Part shown: piece after piece, positions 11,640 through 22,290 of the stretch | Layout of the letters: every line of letters starts with the position of its first letter | Position numbering within the stretch: position 1 is the first letter of the stretch | Origin: Gnetum montanum | Lineage: Eukaryota; Streptophyta; Gnetopsida; Gnetales; Gnetaceae | Assembly (NCBI GenBank): GCA_015680685.1 | Contig: MNCI01028834.1 | Span: 433,838 to 497,837, forward strand | DNA length: 64,000 nt | Reading direction: 5' to 3' | Translations under genes and position numbers: made by a program | Notes under the pieces: generated by a model | Told to the model about the DNA's origin: nothing | The model's input: only the letters and a program-made list of their open reading frames with translations | Databases searched by the model: none

Positions 11640-12400
11640 TTTTTTGATAATTGACAAGAATTTTGAAATTCCCATCAACTGATGGAAAATTTTCAAAAAG
11701 CACTTGCACCCATAATTTATAGTTTAAATAGAAAATATGTTCAATTATTTACAAAAGTTCAAATTAGTGCTATGGTAATAAAAGAAATAAAAATTTGACC
11801 ATTGAGCATGCACTGTAACAACTGAAAACATTATTGGCTAGAATCACCAAGGGATCAATAGACGCACAACCTTAACCCTACCTCTGTGCAAGGGCCTTCC
11901 TAGAAATGAAGGTGGAACACCCTAAACAATCTTGTTGATCGAATAGGGACTTTGCAAGTTGTAATCGGGATAGTGGATGCAATTGGGGGGTGGTGTGGTT
12001 AGCCAAAATCTAAATGTAAATAATGTGAAATGATGCTAAGTGTCAAAGTGATATTTTACTGTGTTAAGTGCAAAGTGTAGCCATGGAATGGGGGTAAGCC
12101 TGGCCAAGGGTTTTGATTAAAACAAGGATGTCAACCTATGAATACTACTGCTCGACCATAGTACAACATGACAATGTGTGAAAAAATGCAGAAAGATATA
12201 TGAAAAATGCAAAAAAATGCTAGAAATAGGAGAGAGAAATGGATCACCATCCCAAATGGAAGCGTAGTTAACTCCAAAAGGGTCTTGAAAGGTACATAGT
12301 GTACAATAGGCATAGTGGGAGCATAGTCATAGTCTCAATGATATTAGGCCATAAAGTTTGGTGCTCACTGTGATGAACCATGCTTGCCAAGTTGGCCGTC
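11640..12400 (+). other. Element A leader, part shared with element B
   Basis: tttttgataattgacaagaattttgaaattcccatcaactgatgg (near 11641-11685) has a recognisable inverse-oriented counterpart in B at about 5095-5150, also next to its minisatellite. The rest is G/T-rich, without a recognisable gene. Confidence 0.5.
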
Positions 12401-12401
12401 G

Positions 12402-12537
12402 TGGTATACCATGCAGTGCTTTACAGGGATGCAATGGGGATGTAATGTATCATGCAGTGTAGGGTTGCAATGGGGCCATGGTGTACTATGCAATGTAGGG
12501 CTACAAAAAGGCCAGAGTGTACTATGCAATGCAAGGA
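12402..12537 (+). repeat. 36-bp tandem repeat, three to four copies
   Basis: Copies begin tataccatgcagtg (12402), tatcatgcagtgtagggttg (about 12448), tactatgcaatgtagggcta (about 12484) and tactatgcaatgcaagg (about 12520). The last three are spaced 36 bases; the first unit is longer. Confidence 0.75.
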
Positions 12538-12943
12538 TGCCTCTCTATTGATGTGGTGTGCTTTGGATCTTGTTCATTAATAGAGCTAAGTGCTAAGATG
12601 CTAAAATGCCAAATGCCAAATGAAAGTGCCAACTACCAACGAATGAAAAATGGAAGTCCAACTACTAAAACATTGGGGTGCAGGGGTATTTATAGGGCTA
12701 GGGTTGACCGAAAATGTGGATTGGGTGCCATGTGGTAGTGTAGTAGGTGGGACTATGAGAAAAATTCAAAGAAATTTTCTAAGTTTGGAGGTGACCCAAA
12801 AAGTTCAAAAATTTTTCTAACTCTAGCTGCTCTGCTCATCTTGTGTTATGCGTGGGACACGAGACACTCCTTGAGGATAGGAAAAAGCATGGACACTTAG
12901 AAGAATTTGGTAATAATTACAATCCTTGTTCTTACTATACTAG

Positions 12944-13260
12944 CTATGCTTTGGAGCATAGTGGGAGGGGTAGCCTCAGAAGTTAATAAATTTGTCAAAT
13001 ACCTCTTCCATGTTGAGCTAGCTTAACAACTTCTAGCTTAACACTTAGGCAAAACTAGCCATTGAGGTCTTGCCTATACTAGCTATGCTCTAGAGCATAG
13101 TAGGGGCAATGGAAGCATAGCACAACACTAGCCATTTGTGTGTTGGCTATGCTAGCTATGCTCTAGAGCATAGTAGATACAGTGCCAAAGCGTAATAGCT
13201 ACAGTGCTAGAGTGTAATAGCTATAGTGCTAGGCATAGCACAACACTTAGAAAAATTTCT
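12944..13260 (+). repeat. Palindrome-bearing repeats in the leader of element A
   Basis: The 18-base perfect palindrome CTATGCTCTAGAGCATAG occurs at 13083-13100 and 13156-13173. A diverged copy, CTATGCTTTGGAGCATAG, is at 12944-12961. The two perfect copies sit in units about 73 bases long that start with actagccatt. From about 13181 a 19-base unit (agtgctagagtgtaatagc) repeats three times. Confidence 0.85.
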
Positions 13261-13821
13261 ATAGCTTGTGTTATCATTCTAACACTTAGCCAAAATTGCA
13301 AAAAATTAGATGTTGTAGTTGACTACGCACAACACTTAGAAAAATTTGGGCAAAGTGCCACCATTTTGATACTTAGCCAAATTTGCAATCGAGATGCCTA
13401 GACCTACAATTTTGTGTTGTTTCATGCACGTCCTAGGGTAGAATTACAATGGGCGACCTCTCAAGAAGTCTTGAAAAATGTGAAATTTTGCAAATTTAAA
13501 AAAGTTATAACTTTTGAATCTAGAGTCCATTTCTAACCAAAAAAAAAATAATTTCAATATATTCAAACCTTCTAGACTTAATGGAATGTTTAGATTTAAC
13601 TTTCAAATTACAGAAAATTAGCATTTAATTCATTGTTTTAAGTCCTAAAAGTAATTAGGATTCAATACTTGGTAAGAAATATATGATAGTTTCAACTTCT
13701 TTAGAAACTAACTAAATGATTTTGAGACCTATAAAAAGGGCCATAGAAGCTAAGGATTCTCAACATACCTGATTTCTTCAACTTATCAATATCTAGAACC
13801 TGAAGAATAAATTGGAAAGAA
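13261..13821 (+). other. Element A leader, last part before gag
   Basis: AT-rich DNA without a recognised motif. It ends with the likely gag start at 13822, which follows a stretch rich in stops. Confidence 0.4.
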
Positions 13822-14886
13822 ATGGAAGCCTGAGTAAATGACTGGATGAATGTCCTAAAAGATCAAATTAATGAGATCAGGGATGTTCAAGAAGAACTTT
13901 GTCACTCAAACTAGGGATTGAGGATAGAGATGCAAAATATGTCTAAGGAAATTAGAAAATTGTCCTACAATTTAGAAGATAAATGGTTAGATGTGCAAGG
14001 AAAGATGGATTCCTTTGTAGACTCCATCAAATAATTAACTAATCATCTCATTCAGCCTTCAGACCCTACCCACGAACAACATCAAGACCAAGATCAACTT
14101 CCTCCTAAGGATCCATACCAAACACAACCTTCACCTATTAGTAAACAGGATACTAAAATCCATCTTGTTGGCCATAGAATTGAAACCAAAGGTGAGGGAT
14201 ATGGGAACTAGCTTAATAAACCTAGAGAATCATTGACACAAGTTCATGCTAAGAAAGTAAAATTATATCATTATGATGGATCCTATGGATCTAGTGATAA
14301 GGCAAAGGATTGGCTTGATACAATGAAAAATTACTTCAATATGTTGAATTTGTCAAGCCATGAATGTTTAGAAGTTATCTCCTTATATTTAAGAGGATTT
14401 GTGACAACATGATGGAATGGACTAAGATCTCAAGGTTTGATTACAAATTGGCTTAATTGTTGTAAATATTTTGAATAGAAATTTATTCCTAATTCTTTTC
14501 TCAAAGAGCACAAAATGAGATTTTATTTCTTAAGGTTGAGAAGGTGATCTATAGATGATTACTACAAGGAATTTTGTGATCTTTTTCAATATGTAAGTCA
14601 CCCAGATGAGGGAGAATTAGCTTCAAAATTCATTGGATGACTACATGCTTAATTACATCCCCAAACATGAGACCATAATCATCAAACCATTGATGAAGCA
14701 TATAGAATTGCTAAATATTATGAGAAATTGAATCATATATGTGTTACCCTTCGACAAGAAACTCTTCGACAAACTAACTTTCCACAAGCAATGATAGAAC
14801 TGACACCAACCAAGAAAGATCGATTAGAATCAGGATGTTTCATTTGTGGTGAAGATCATTTCAAACAAGACTATCCAAAATTTTAA
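13822..14886 (+). pseudogene. Element A gag (capsid and nucleocapsid), with in-frame stops
   Basis: Reading from ATG at 13822, the frame runs with several single stops through a coiled-coil-like N-terminus (KDQINEIRDVQEELCHS), a Q/P-rich linker (14060-14165), a capsid region (SSDKAKDWLDTMKNYFN; DDYYKEFCDLFQYVSHPDE) and a zinc knuckle, CFICGEDHFKQDYP, near 14838-14880. The last cysteine of the CX2CX4HX4C knuckle has become Y and its glycine D. Gag would form the particle that packages the element RNA. Stops at CAA/CAG/CGA/TGG-type positions indicate C-to-T decay. Confidence 0.85.
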
Positions 14887-14989
14887 ATAAAAATATAGAG
14901 GACCAACCAAATCAAAAATTAAAAACCCAACTCAAACATGAATAAAGGAAAAATTCCAACCACTACCACAGCTGTAAAGAAGATATCTG

Positions 14990-15425
14990 CATCAACTAAA
15001 TTAGGTTTGCATGAATTTGAATTTGCTTTATTAATTTTCAAAGGTTTAATTTCAAGGTAAATAAATTAAATTTTTGATTGATAATTATGCCAGTGATAAC
15101 TTTATTTCTCCAAAGTTAATTAATTTATTGAAATTAACTCTACCTTCCAAGAAAACTATTTAAATAGAATTGGCAGATGGAACAACTATGAGCAAGCATA
15201 CGAGGTATGGAGAAATTAATTTTACCTTGTAAAACATGCCTTTCATTGATGAATTCTTTGAATTTAAACTAGGTGATGTTGATGCAATTTTAGGAATGTC
15301 TTTTTTGCAAAAATTTGATATTACTACCCACTTTGGAACTCGTATTTTAAAAGTCCCAACCATTGATGGACTCAAGGTTCTAAGGGGAGGTAGTAAAAAT
15401 AAAGAAAATTCATACAATAACTATT
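14990..15425 (+). pseudogene. Element A aspartic protease remnant
   Basis: The segment around 15075-15115 reads IDNYASDNFIS, where the family has a DSG-A active-site loop; the aspartate remains but the S and G are changed. Downstream, DAILGMSFLQKFDITTHF (about 15280) is the typical 'ILGMDWL' strand of plant gypsy proteases. The protease would cut the Gag-Pol polyprotein. Stops occur near 15060, 15163 and 15231. Confidence 0.85.
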
Positions 15426-15512
15426 AATAAAGCTAAAATATTAGTAAAAAAAGGTGCTACAATGTTTGTTTTCAAAGTAACCTAAGCTCAAAGATCTTTA
15501 GGTACTGAGATC

Positions 15513-16280
15513 TTGAATGAACTTAATGAATATAAAGATTCAGTATTTTATGAAACTAGAGAACTACCTTCAAAAAGAACCATCGAGCATGCCATTGATG
15601 TTTTTCCTAGCACACAACCTATTTCAAAAGCCCCTTATAGATTTTCTACTTTGGAATTAAGAGAATTAAAAGTACAATTAGACCAATTATTGGAAGAAAG
15701 AAAAATTAGACCTAGTGTATCACCTTGGGGTGTACTAGATTTATTCGTTAAAAAGAAAGATAATACACTAAGATTATGCATCGATTATAGAGCATTAAAT
15801 AAAGTGATGATTAAAAATACTTATTCCTTACCCAATATTGATGATTTTTTTGATTAACTTATAGGTTCATGTTCTTTCTCAAAGATTGATTTAAAATCAA
15901 GTTATCACCAAATAAGGATTAAGGAGAAAGATATTAAGAAAACTACTTTTAGAACTAGATATGGATTATAAAAATTTGCTGTGATGCTTTTTAGATTAAC
16001 TAATGTACCTCCAACATTCATGGCATTAATGGATAATATTTTTTATGAATATGTTGATGAATTTGTTATAGTATTTATGGATGATATACTTGTTTATTCT
16101 ACGTCAAGAGAAGCACATGTCAAACATTTGAAAATTACAATGGACATTTTTAAAGAGCATAAGCTAAAAGCTAAATTGAGTAAGTGTGAACTCTTTAAGA
16201 AAGAAATTTCATACTTAGGACATATAGTTTCCAAGAAAGGATTGCAAGTAGATCTAGCAAAAATTAGTGCAATCTAAGAT
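15513..16280 (+). pseudogene. Element A reverse transcriptase
   Basis: Two long open segments (15513-15857 and 15981-16277) hold the RT palm and fingers: [20 protein letters not shown] then [20 protein letters not shown]. After stops at 15856 and 15969 come LTNVPPTFMALMDNIF and the catalytic VFMDDILVYS, with both active-site aspartates kept. It would copy element RNA into DNA using tRNA-Met. Both internal stops are TAA; the one at 15856 fits a former CAA (FD-Q-L). Confidence 0.95.
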
Positions 16281-16860
16281 TGGCTTAAATTAAAAGATGT
16301 TATAGTAGTTCATAGTTTCTTAGGTTTAGCTAGTTTTTATTCACATTTCATTAAAGATTATTCTACCTTGATAGCCCCATTGAATAACCTTTTGCAAAAG
16401 AAACATGTGTTCAAATTTACTGAAAAATATAGGAAATATTTTCTCAGATTAAAGATGCTCCTTACAACAACACCTATTTTGAGAATTCTAGATGAAGAAT
16501 TATCATTTGAAGTATCCATAGATGCCTATGGAATAGGAATCAATGTAGCTCTTTCACAAGAAGATAAAGCAATATGTTATGAATCTTGCAAATTATGAGG
16601 AGCTGAGGTAAATTACGCAACCCATGATTTAGAATTACTAGCAATTATTCATGCTCTGAGAGTTTGGAGACATTATCTTTGTGGAGAAATGTTTGTACTA
16701 AAAATAGATCATAAAATTTTAGAATACTTGTAAAGAAGACATATTTTGAATACTCGTCAAAAGGAAATGGGTATAATTATTGGATGAATAAGATTTTGAA
16801 ATCAAATATATTCCTAGTACGAAAAATGTGGTACTGGATGCCCTTAGTCAAATGTGAAAC
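16281..16860 (+). pseudogene. Element A RT connection and RNase H
   Basis: After a stop at 16275, HSFLGLASFYSHFIKDYSTL follows the plant gypsy connection consensus. The RNase H begins near 16500 with FEVSIDAYGIGINVALSQED, where the family has a TDAS-G-G motif. EVNYATHDLELLAIIHAL carries the conserved E. Stops at 16598 (TGA, R expected) and 16731 (TAA, Q expected) break it. Confidence 0.9.
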
Positions 16861-16999
16861 TTAATGATAGGTGTGGTAACAACCCCTATGGAAAAATAAA
16901 TGAAGGAAAAAAATAAAAGAAGACCCTTATTTTAAAAATATTTTAACCAATATTTCCTATGAGCCTTAATATCAACTTACTTCTAATGGTTTATTGATG

Positions 17000-17880
17000 A
17001 AAGGACAAAGAGTATGTGTACTAGAAGGAAATTTGTGACTAAGATTATTGTGTGAAGCACATGAAGTACCATACGCAAGACATACAGGTTATATTAAGAC
17101 CTATATGATAATTTGCAAATCTCATTCTTGGCTTGGAATGAAGAATGATGTGTCCTCATACATTAAAAATTATCTAATGTGTTAAAGAATAAAAGCTAAA
17201 TAGAGGAAATCTAGTGGATTATTACAACCTCTAGAAGTTCCAACCTAGAAATGGAAAGATATCACTATGGATTTCATTGTGGGATTGCCAATAACTAAAA
17301 ATGGAAATGACTCAATCTTTGTAGTATTTGATCATCAATCAAAGATGACACATTTTATAGCTTTGAAATCTACAAACATAGTAGAAGAGGTAGCCCAAAA
17401 ATTCTTACATGAAATTTTTTGATTGCATGGTTGTCCAAAATCTATCACTTTGGACAGAGATCCCAAGTTCATATCTAAATTCTAGAAAAATTTCTTTAGA
17501 GAACTTGGAACCTAGTTATAATTTAACATAGCTTATCACCCTAAGATTGATGGACAAACAAAATGTGTAAATACAATATTAGAAGATATCATATGAAGCT
17601 ATGTCAAGAGTAGACCAAAAACATGGAAGAATTATTTACGTTTGGTAGAATTTTCATATAATAATGATTATCAAGGTTCTATACATCAAACACCATTTGA
17701 AGTAGTATATGGACATAATTGTTGTACACCATTAACTTGGGCAGATCCAACGCTAAGAATAGAATGGAAGGAAGAAGAAATGAAAATCATAGAAAAAATT
17801 ATCACAAGAGCTAAAAAAAATTTGCAAGCTGGCCAAGATAAATATAAAGGATATACATATCAACATTAACTTAGAAAATA
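17000..17880 (+). pseudogene. Element A integrase
   Basis: An HHCC zinc-binding region lies near 17050-17190 (HEVPYARHTGYIKT and later C residues, one lost). The catalytic core starts at WKDITMDFIVGLP (first D kept) and continues with TLDRDPKF (second D kept). In DGQTKCVN the family E is replaced by K, a G-to-A change that removes the third catalytic residue. The segment 17642-17869 is open and reads VEFSYNNDYQGSIHQTPFEV. The enzyme would insert element DNA. Stops fall at CGA, CAG, CAA and TGG equivalents. Confidence 0.92.
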
Positions 17881-18179
17881 ATTTCAAGTGGGTAATCAAG
17901 TATTACTGAAAGTAAAACCTACTAAGGGGGATAGATTCTATGAGATTTTTAAAGTTCTTTTAAATTTGGAAAATATACTAAATTGGCACCTAGATTTTTT
18001 GGACCTATTGAAATTTCTAAAAGAATTGGTAAAGTCACATATTGATTGAATCTTCTAGAAACCTTAAAATTTCATCTAGTTTTTCATGTGGGCTTGCTAA
18101 AGAAATTTCATGAACATGATGTACCATATCTATTGGATTGGAATACTTTGCCATTATGATCCAGTGCCAACTTTGAAGT

Positions 18180-18345
18180 TAAAACCATTGCTATTAAGTA
18201 CCAATGAACCAAGAAATTACAAAATAAAACTATCAGCAAAGTACTTATTCAATGGTTAAATTATGATCAACAGACTTGGGAAACTAAGGAGTTTATTTTA
18301 AATACTTACCCTCAACTTTTTGAGCATCATGATATTGAATGATAA
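18180..18345 (+). pseudogene. Element A chromodomain at the integrase C-terminus
   Basis: Near 18190-18340 the frame reads TKKLQNKTISKVLIQWLNYD followed by QQTWETKEFILNTYPQLFEH. This is the R-x-L-R-N-x-x-I--V-V-W--W-E pattern of plant chromovirus chromodomains, which guide insertion to particular chromatin. One stop precedes it. About 170 bases of acidic tail coding follow before the polypurine tract. Confidence 0.82.
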
Positions 18346-18512
18346 ATTGCAATATTTATGGATGTAATAAACTATGTTTTATAATTTTTTCTCTTTTATT
18401 TATATAGATGATAATGAGAAAAATAAAGGAATTGAAGCTAAGGAGCATAATGATGAAGCAATAACTAAACAACTAGATATATAGGAAATGCTCGAGGATG
18501 AGCTAGATGCCT

Positions 18513-18525
18513 AAAGGGGGTAGAT
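18513..18525 (+). promoter_or_regulatory. Element A polypurine tract
   Basis: aaagggggtagat immediately precedes the 3' LTR start (TGTAACATC at 18526), the expected plus-strand priming site. Confidence 0.85.
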
Positions 18526-19031
18526 TGTAACATCTGGTCCCTTGTTAAGGATGGAAACTATTGTAAACAATATAATTAACCTTCAAATGAAGGGGCACCT
18601 TGTTATGAGGGGTTATGATTATTCATGTATCCCTTGGAAAATGGTTTGACCTATGTCATTTAAGGTTGTGGTTAGAGGTCGTGCTAGGCATGGAGTTGTG
18701 GAGCTAGGAGAGGAAAGTAATGGGAGCCAAGTGAAGTAGGAAAAAAAGGAATTGATCACCCCTTTAACAGGATAGCCTAACCACAGTGGCAATGTTGGAT
18801 TGCCTCTAAGGCTTAAGTGGCATAGGAAGACGTCCCAAAGGGCATTATAGTACTCTTTTTTATTATTAAATCTTTCCATTTTTTTGTTTCATTATTTAGT
18901 ATTAATTATTTATTTCTAGTTAATTTTTTTATTAAATATTTATAATATTTTCCAAATATTATCTAAGTAAATGAAGAATGCACTAAATTAAGTGATCATA
19001 TTTTTACAACATCCAAGAATAAAATGTCACA
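18526..19031 (+). repeat. Element A 3' LTR
   Basis: Starts TGTAACATCTGGTCCC and ends AATGTCACA. It pairs with the 5' LTR and is followed by the target duplication ttaac (19032-19036). Confidence 0.93.
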
Positions 19032-19036
19032 TTAAC

Positions 19037-19286
19037 CAATCAATATCACTACAAGATGGATAAGGGTTACCTAGATCAATGTTTTACCAATGTTTCTTGT
19101 AGTTTATGTACATTGGTGAGGCATAGTCAGATCTCTTGATCATTGATATCCTTGAATGAATCATTTTTGGTGGGATTCATGTTGTTCATGGCTCTCCTTG
19201 GATCTTGGCTCCATGGTTAATCCTCATGTTATAGTTAGCCCATGGTTCTAATTGGCCCTTGGATCATGGTTTTCTTCAATGCCAAA
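19037..19286 (-). other. Element B leader next to its 5' LTR, with primer-binding site
   Basis: This short stretch rejoins B after the A insertion. On the minus strand it begins TTTGGCATTGAAG (about 19274-19286), a decayed Met-type primer site, then continues accatgatccaagggccaat, matching the start of the A leader (accatgagtcaagagccaaa at 7889). This relates the two elements. Confidence 0.65.
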
Positions 19287-19810
19287 TGTGACATCCCATT
19301 CTTAGATGTCATGGAAAATCTCAAATATATGTACCATGCAACATTATGCGTAAAGAAAATAATAGAGAAAATGCAAAAGAAAAGAGGAAAGAATGCTTTA
19401 TTGATGTAGAATAGTATATATGGATCATGCTCTAAAAGTGTTCCTTGGGGTTTTTTTCCTTTAACATGTATCCCTTAGAGGCAATCTAGCACTACCACCA
19501 TGGTTAGGCCTATAATTAGCTAGAAGGTATGGCAAGTCCTCTTCCTATCCTTCTTTTCTTGGCTCTTGTTACTTAGCTTTTACCAGATCTGCAACTCCAT
19601 GTTGGCATGACCTCTATGCCTAGATATAAATGCCTTAGGTCAAACCCCCCAAAGGTCACCTTAAGAGACATGTCCATTATTACAACATGTCCTTTCAGGT
19701 CTTAATTACAACTTCCATTTTCTATCTTATCATGATAATAATAACATTTGTTATGAAGTGGCTCCATATTCATTATGTAGAAGGCACCATTTGGGAATGG
19801 GAATGTTACA
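19287..19810 (-). repeat. Element B 5' LTR
   Basis: Plus-strand boundaries are TGTGACATCCC at 19287 and GAATGTTACA ending at 19810. It pairs with 2484-3061 and is followed by the target duplication aatga (19811-19815). Confidence 0.88.
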
Positions 19811-19815
19811 AATGA

Positions 19816-20700
19816 CATGAAAAATGTAATCTCTTAGTCTCTGTTATGTCTACTCCACATTGTGATAAAGAATAAAGTTATATGGATTAGTTATTTATTC
19901 TAATGATGGAAATGAAGAGATAGGTATTGTTATATTATACTACATCCACCCTTAATATTTATTATGACTACCTCTTAATAACATTTATAAAATTTTTCAA
20001 TAATGCTAAATTTTAAATGTCACTACAGTCCTAAACAATAAGAATAAAAAGTTAGTTTTACAATTATTTCTTGAAGCCTTCTCAAAACCTAAGTAGAGTA
20101 CCATGAAGCGTTCATAAATAAAATAGTCTATTGAAATTTATTCTAAGGGATAGAAAAAAATTGATTATGACTACCTAATTGCATCCATAGTATGTGTGAT
20201 GACGTAACATTGTAGTTTTAAAAATAAATTTATGCATTAGAAATTTACCATTGATTTCTTTCAAGGTGTCAATGAAGAAGAGCCCCATGGAGGGAACCTT
20301 ATATAATAAAGCTACATGAAAGGATTTTTAGAATCTAAATGCAGATGACCTTTTATCAATAATTAGGGATGCAGTTAGTAAAGATCCTAGTGGAATTTCT
20401 AAGATCAACTTCCTCATGATGAGTAATGATTTACTATATGACTTAGTGCTTATGAATTACACCACAATGTGACATTATTTTAGAGCAAAATCCTATGATG
20501 TAATGCATAGAAATAATAAAATAGTTTTTGATGTTACTTTTAAACAAAATGAGATATTAAATAAATATTAAAAGTTTAATTATTAAGAAAATAATAAATA
20601 TATTAAATGTTTTACAAAATTTAAAGGAAGGGTTAATGGTAAGCTAAATTTTTTATAGGAGAAATCATAAGAGTTAGTAGCACTGAAATAGGTAAGAAAT
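19816..20700 (+). other. Element F internal region, right part, non-coding in appearance
   Basis: AT-rich, with stops in all frames. I find no RT, RNase H or integrase motif. It links the B insertion point to the coiled-coil ORF just before the right LTR of F. Confidence 0.4.
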
Positions 20701-20703
20701 ATT

Positions 20704-20937
20704 ATGGATTCAGTTATAATGATGGAGGTTGAAAATAAAGTAGAGGAATTATTCATGAGAATTATGAAGTTAAAGAATGATAACCTTATAATGCAAAATA
20801 GGATCTTTGAACTTCAAGAAGAGGTTGAATCTTTGCAAAATCGTGTAAAATATTTCACCAAACACAAGAATGAGCTATCAAAAACTTTTAATGCAAAATA
20901 TTCATTCTATCAACATGACTTTCCTATTTACCTATAA
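20704..20937 (+). CDS. Short coiled-coil ORF next to the 3' LTR of element F (hypothetical)
   Basis: The 77-residue frame has a strong heptad pattern, for example VENKVEELFMRIMKLKNDN and RIFELQEEVESLQNRVKYF. I do not recognise a family. Such coiled coils occur in gag proteins of plant LTR elements and it may be a gag remnant of F. Its last part overlaps the start of the region matching the left LTR, so coding is doubtful. Confidence 0.3.
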   Translation: MDSVIMMEVENKVEELFMRIMKLKNDNLIMQNRIFELQEEVESLQNRVKYFTKHKNELSKTFNAKYSFYQHDFPIYL

Positions 20938-21177
20938 ATATGTTGATTTTGGTTCTTTCAAGTATGTGAATATAATATAACAAAGATACATTATTTAATA
21001 TTACTTTTCTATATTTTCTTTATCTATCATTAAGATTAATGTATGTGAGTAACACCGTGAATACTATAGTGTTCATGGTGTATTCCAACCTTTATGTTCT
21101 TCAATTTATGTTATGATAGTTATGAAAGTAATTCTAATTTCCTAAATCTTATGATCTAAGTATCACAAAATCCAACA
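20920..21177 (+). repeat. Element F 3' LTR (clearly matching part)
   Basis: Matches about 1000-1255, including tgttgattttggttctttca (20941) against tgttgattatggatctttca (1022), and ends tccaaca. The upstream limit is unclear. D gag resumes at 21178. Confidence 0.6.
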
Positions 21178-22290
21178 TCTTCTATGATGTGTGTCTAGTA
21201 CAAAATATTAAGAACAACAATCATAAATTTAAGTTATTTTTAAGGACATTAATAAAGAAAGTAGAGAACTAGTATTGATCCTTAGAGGCCAAATTCATTT
21301 GAAGATGGAGCATCATGCTAGAGCTCTTCAATAATAAATACCAAATTTATTCAAAGATGTCAAACCAAAGAAATAACATATAAAGATGAAGAAATGAGAC
21401 TTATAAATTAGTTGATGCAACTATGAGTAGATACTACTCTCTTCTACATAGTTCCCAAGACATTACTTCAGTTAGAAAAAACAACTTAGACATTTTATTA
21501 ATGGGTTATGAAATAAAATAAGAGAGATCCTTGGAATTTATACTCAAGGAAGACTATCAAAGATGAAAGCCTATCAAATAGAAAGATTAGTTGATTAAAA
21601 GTCTAAAGAAGAAGAAGAATAAAGAAAATAAAAATAAGTAAGGAAATGTAATGTGCACTTGTCCCTTCATAAAAAAGATGTTTGAACCTATGAGACACAT
21701 GAAGAAAAAGATTCTATAAGAGAGGTAATTTTAAAAAAGAGCTTACTAGTTTATAAAATATTTTTTTAATATAGTGAAAAAGGTATAAAAATATGGAATT
21801 TCATAGATGAAAATTTTACAATATCATTGAAAATAGTATAGGAAAAGACAGAATACACAGTGGCCAAAGGAAAAGATAAAAAGAAGAAAGGAATATGTAG
21901 AGACATGTATGAATATAAAAAAATATGTTATAGGAGAGGAGGTTGCTAATTCAAAATTAGAAGAAGATGATAGGTGTGATCTATGTCAATATGAATACTC
22001 CAAGGGATGTTACCTAATCATGACACATTTATAGGAATTAGGAACATATGCTTTAAATCCTAAAACTTTTAAAAGGAAAATTCCTAGAAGGTTACCTTAT
22101 CCTGAAGGAAATTACTAACAATCCTACCGAAAATAACCATACTATACTAGTGGAACTTATCCTCAACCTTAAGAATAGAATTATTTGTAGTGGAGAAAAT
22201 ATTGCTCATGAGGGATGCTAGCACCAAGGCAACAATATTCTTATAAAAATCCTAATCCATATGAATACTATGTCTGGTAACTAGTTTATT
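21178..22290 (+). pseudogene. Element D gag, continued
   Basis: The sequence resumes gag homologous to C (30740-31700) and E (58617-59420). DNA blocks such as aaatttaagttatttttaaggacattaataaagaaagtagagaact align with the C copy. Near 21974 the frame reads CDLCQYEYSKGCYLIMTHLQ, a zinc-finger-like motif also found in C and E; a short tail with ALNPKTF follows, as in C (ALNPRLA). Many stops and frameshifts are present. Confidence 0.75.

Larger units (their letters stand above)
7384..19031 (+). mobile_element. Element A: complete but decayed Ty3/gypsy chromovirus inserted in B
   Basis: LTRs lie at 7384-7871 and 18526-19031, with an 8 bp inverted end (TGTAACAT...ATGTTACA; last copy ATGTCACA). A perfect 5 bp target duplication, ttaac, is at 7379-7383 and 19032-19036. 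The order is LTR, Met-type primer site, a 5.9 kb leader, gag, protease, RT, RNase H, integrase, chromodomain, polypurine tract, LTR. The domain order and C-terminal chromodomain place it among plant chromoviruses. The leader is unusually long and holds an antisense gene fragment, a 22-bp minisatellite and palindromes. By eye the LTRs differ at roughly one site in seven. Many stop codons make the copy inactive. Confidence 0.93.
2484..19810 (-). mobile_element. Element B: pol-less (LARD-like) LTR retrotransposon inserted in F
   Basis: B has LTRs at 2484-3061 (3' LTR) and 19287-19810 (5' LTR), reading on the minus strand. The 5 bp target duplication aatga is perfect at 2479-2483 and 19811-19815. 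A purine tract (minus-strand cctaagaggggtagat) abuts the 3' LTR, and a degenerate Met-type primer site abuts the 5' LTR. After removal of the nested chromovirus A, the internal region is about 4.6 kb and shows no gag or pol, only a leader with a minisatellite. This fits a large non-autonomous derivative. Its leader is related to that of A (shared motif near 5095-5150 in inverse orientation to 11640-11700), so an A-like element may have moved it. Confidence 0.85.
778..21177 (+). mobile_element. Element F: small LTR retrotransposon inserted in the gag of D
   Basis: F has direct repeats at its ends (about 1000-1255 and 20920-21177) that both finish in ccaaca. The left copy is followed at once by tggtattagagc, one mismatch from the plant initiator-Met primer-binding site. 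The flanks ccttc (773-777) and tcttc (21178-21182) match at 4 of 5 bases and may be the target duplication. Removing F restores the gag block seen undivided in C and E. F carries element B (2484-19810), so its own DNA is only about 3 kb. Its 5' LTR start is uncertain, because only the final 250-300 bases are clearly shared between the two LTRs. Confidence 0.6.

Noticed and set aside
11071-11647. Overlapping H/P/S-rich ORFs
   Set aside because: Products of a 22-bp minisatellite that lacks stops in three frames.
15513-18345. Stop-codon reassignment or readthrough as explanation for in-frame stops
   Set aside because: TAA, TAG and TGA all occur at family Q, R and W sites along with catalytic losses and frameshifts, as expected for decay.
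19287-19810. Solo LTR with flanks ccaaa and aatga
   Set aside because: It is the 5' LTR of B: the left partner at 2484-3061 is flanked by the matching aatga.
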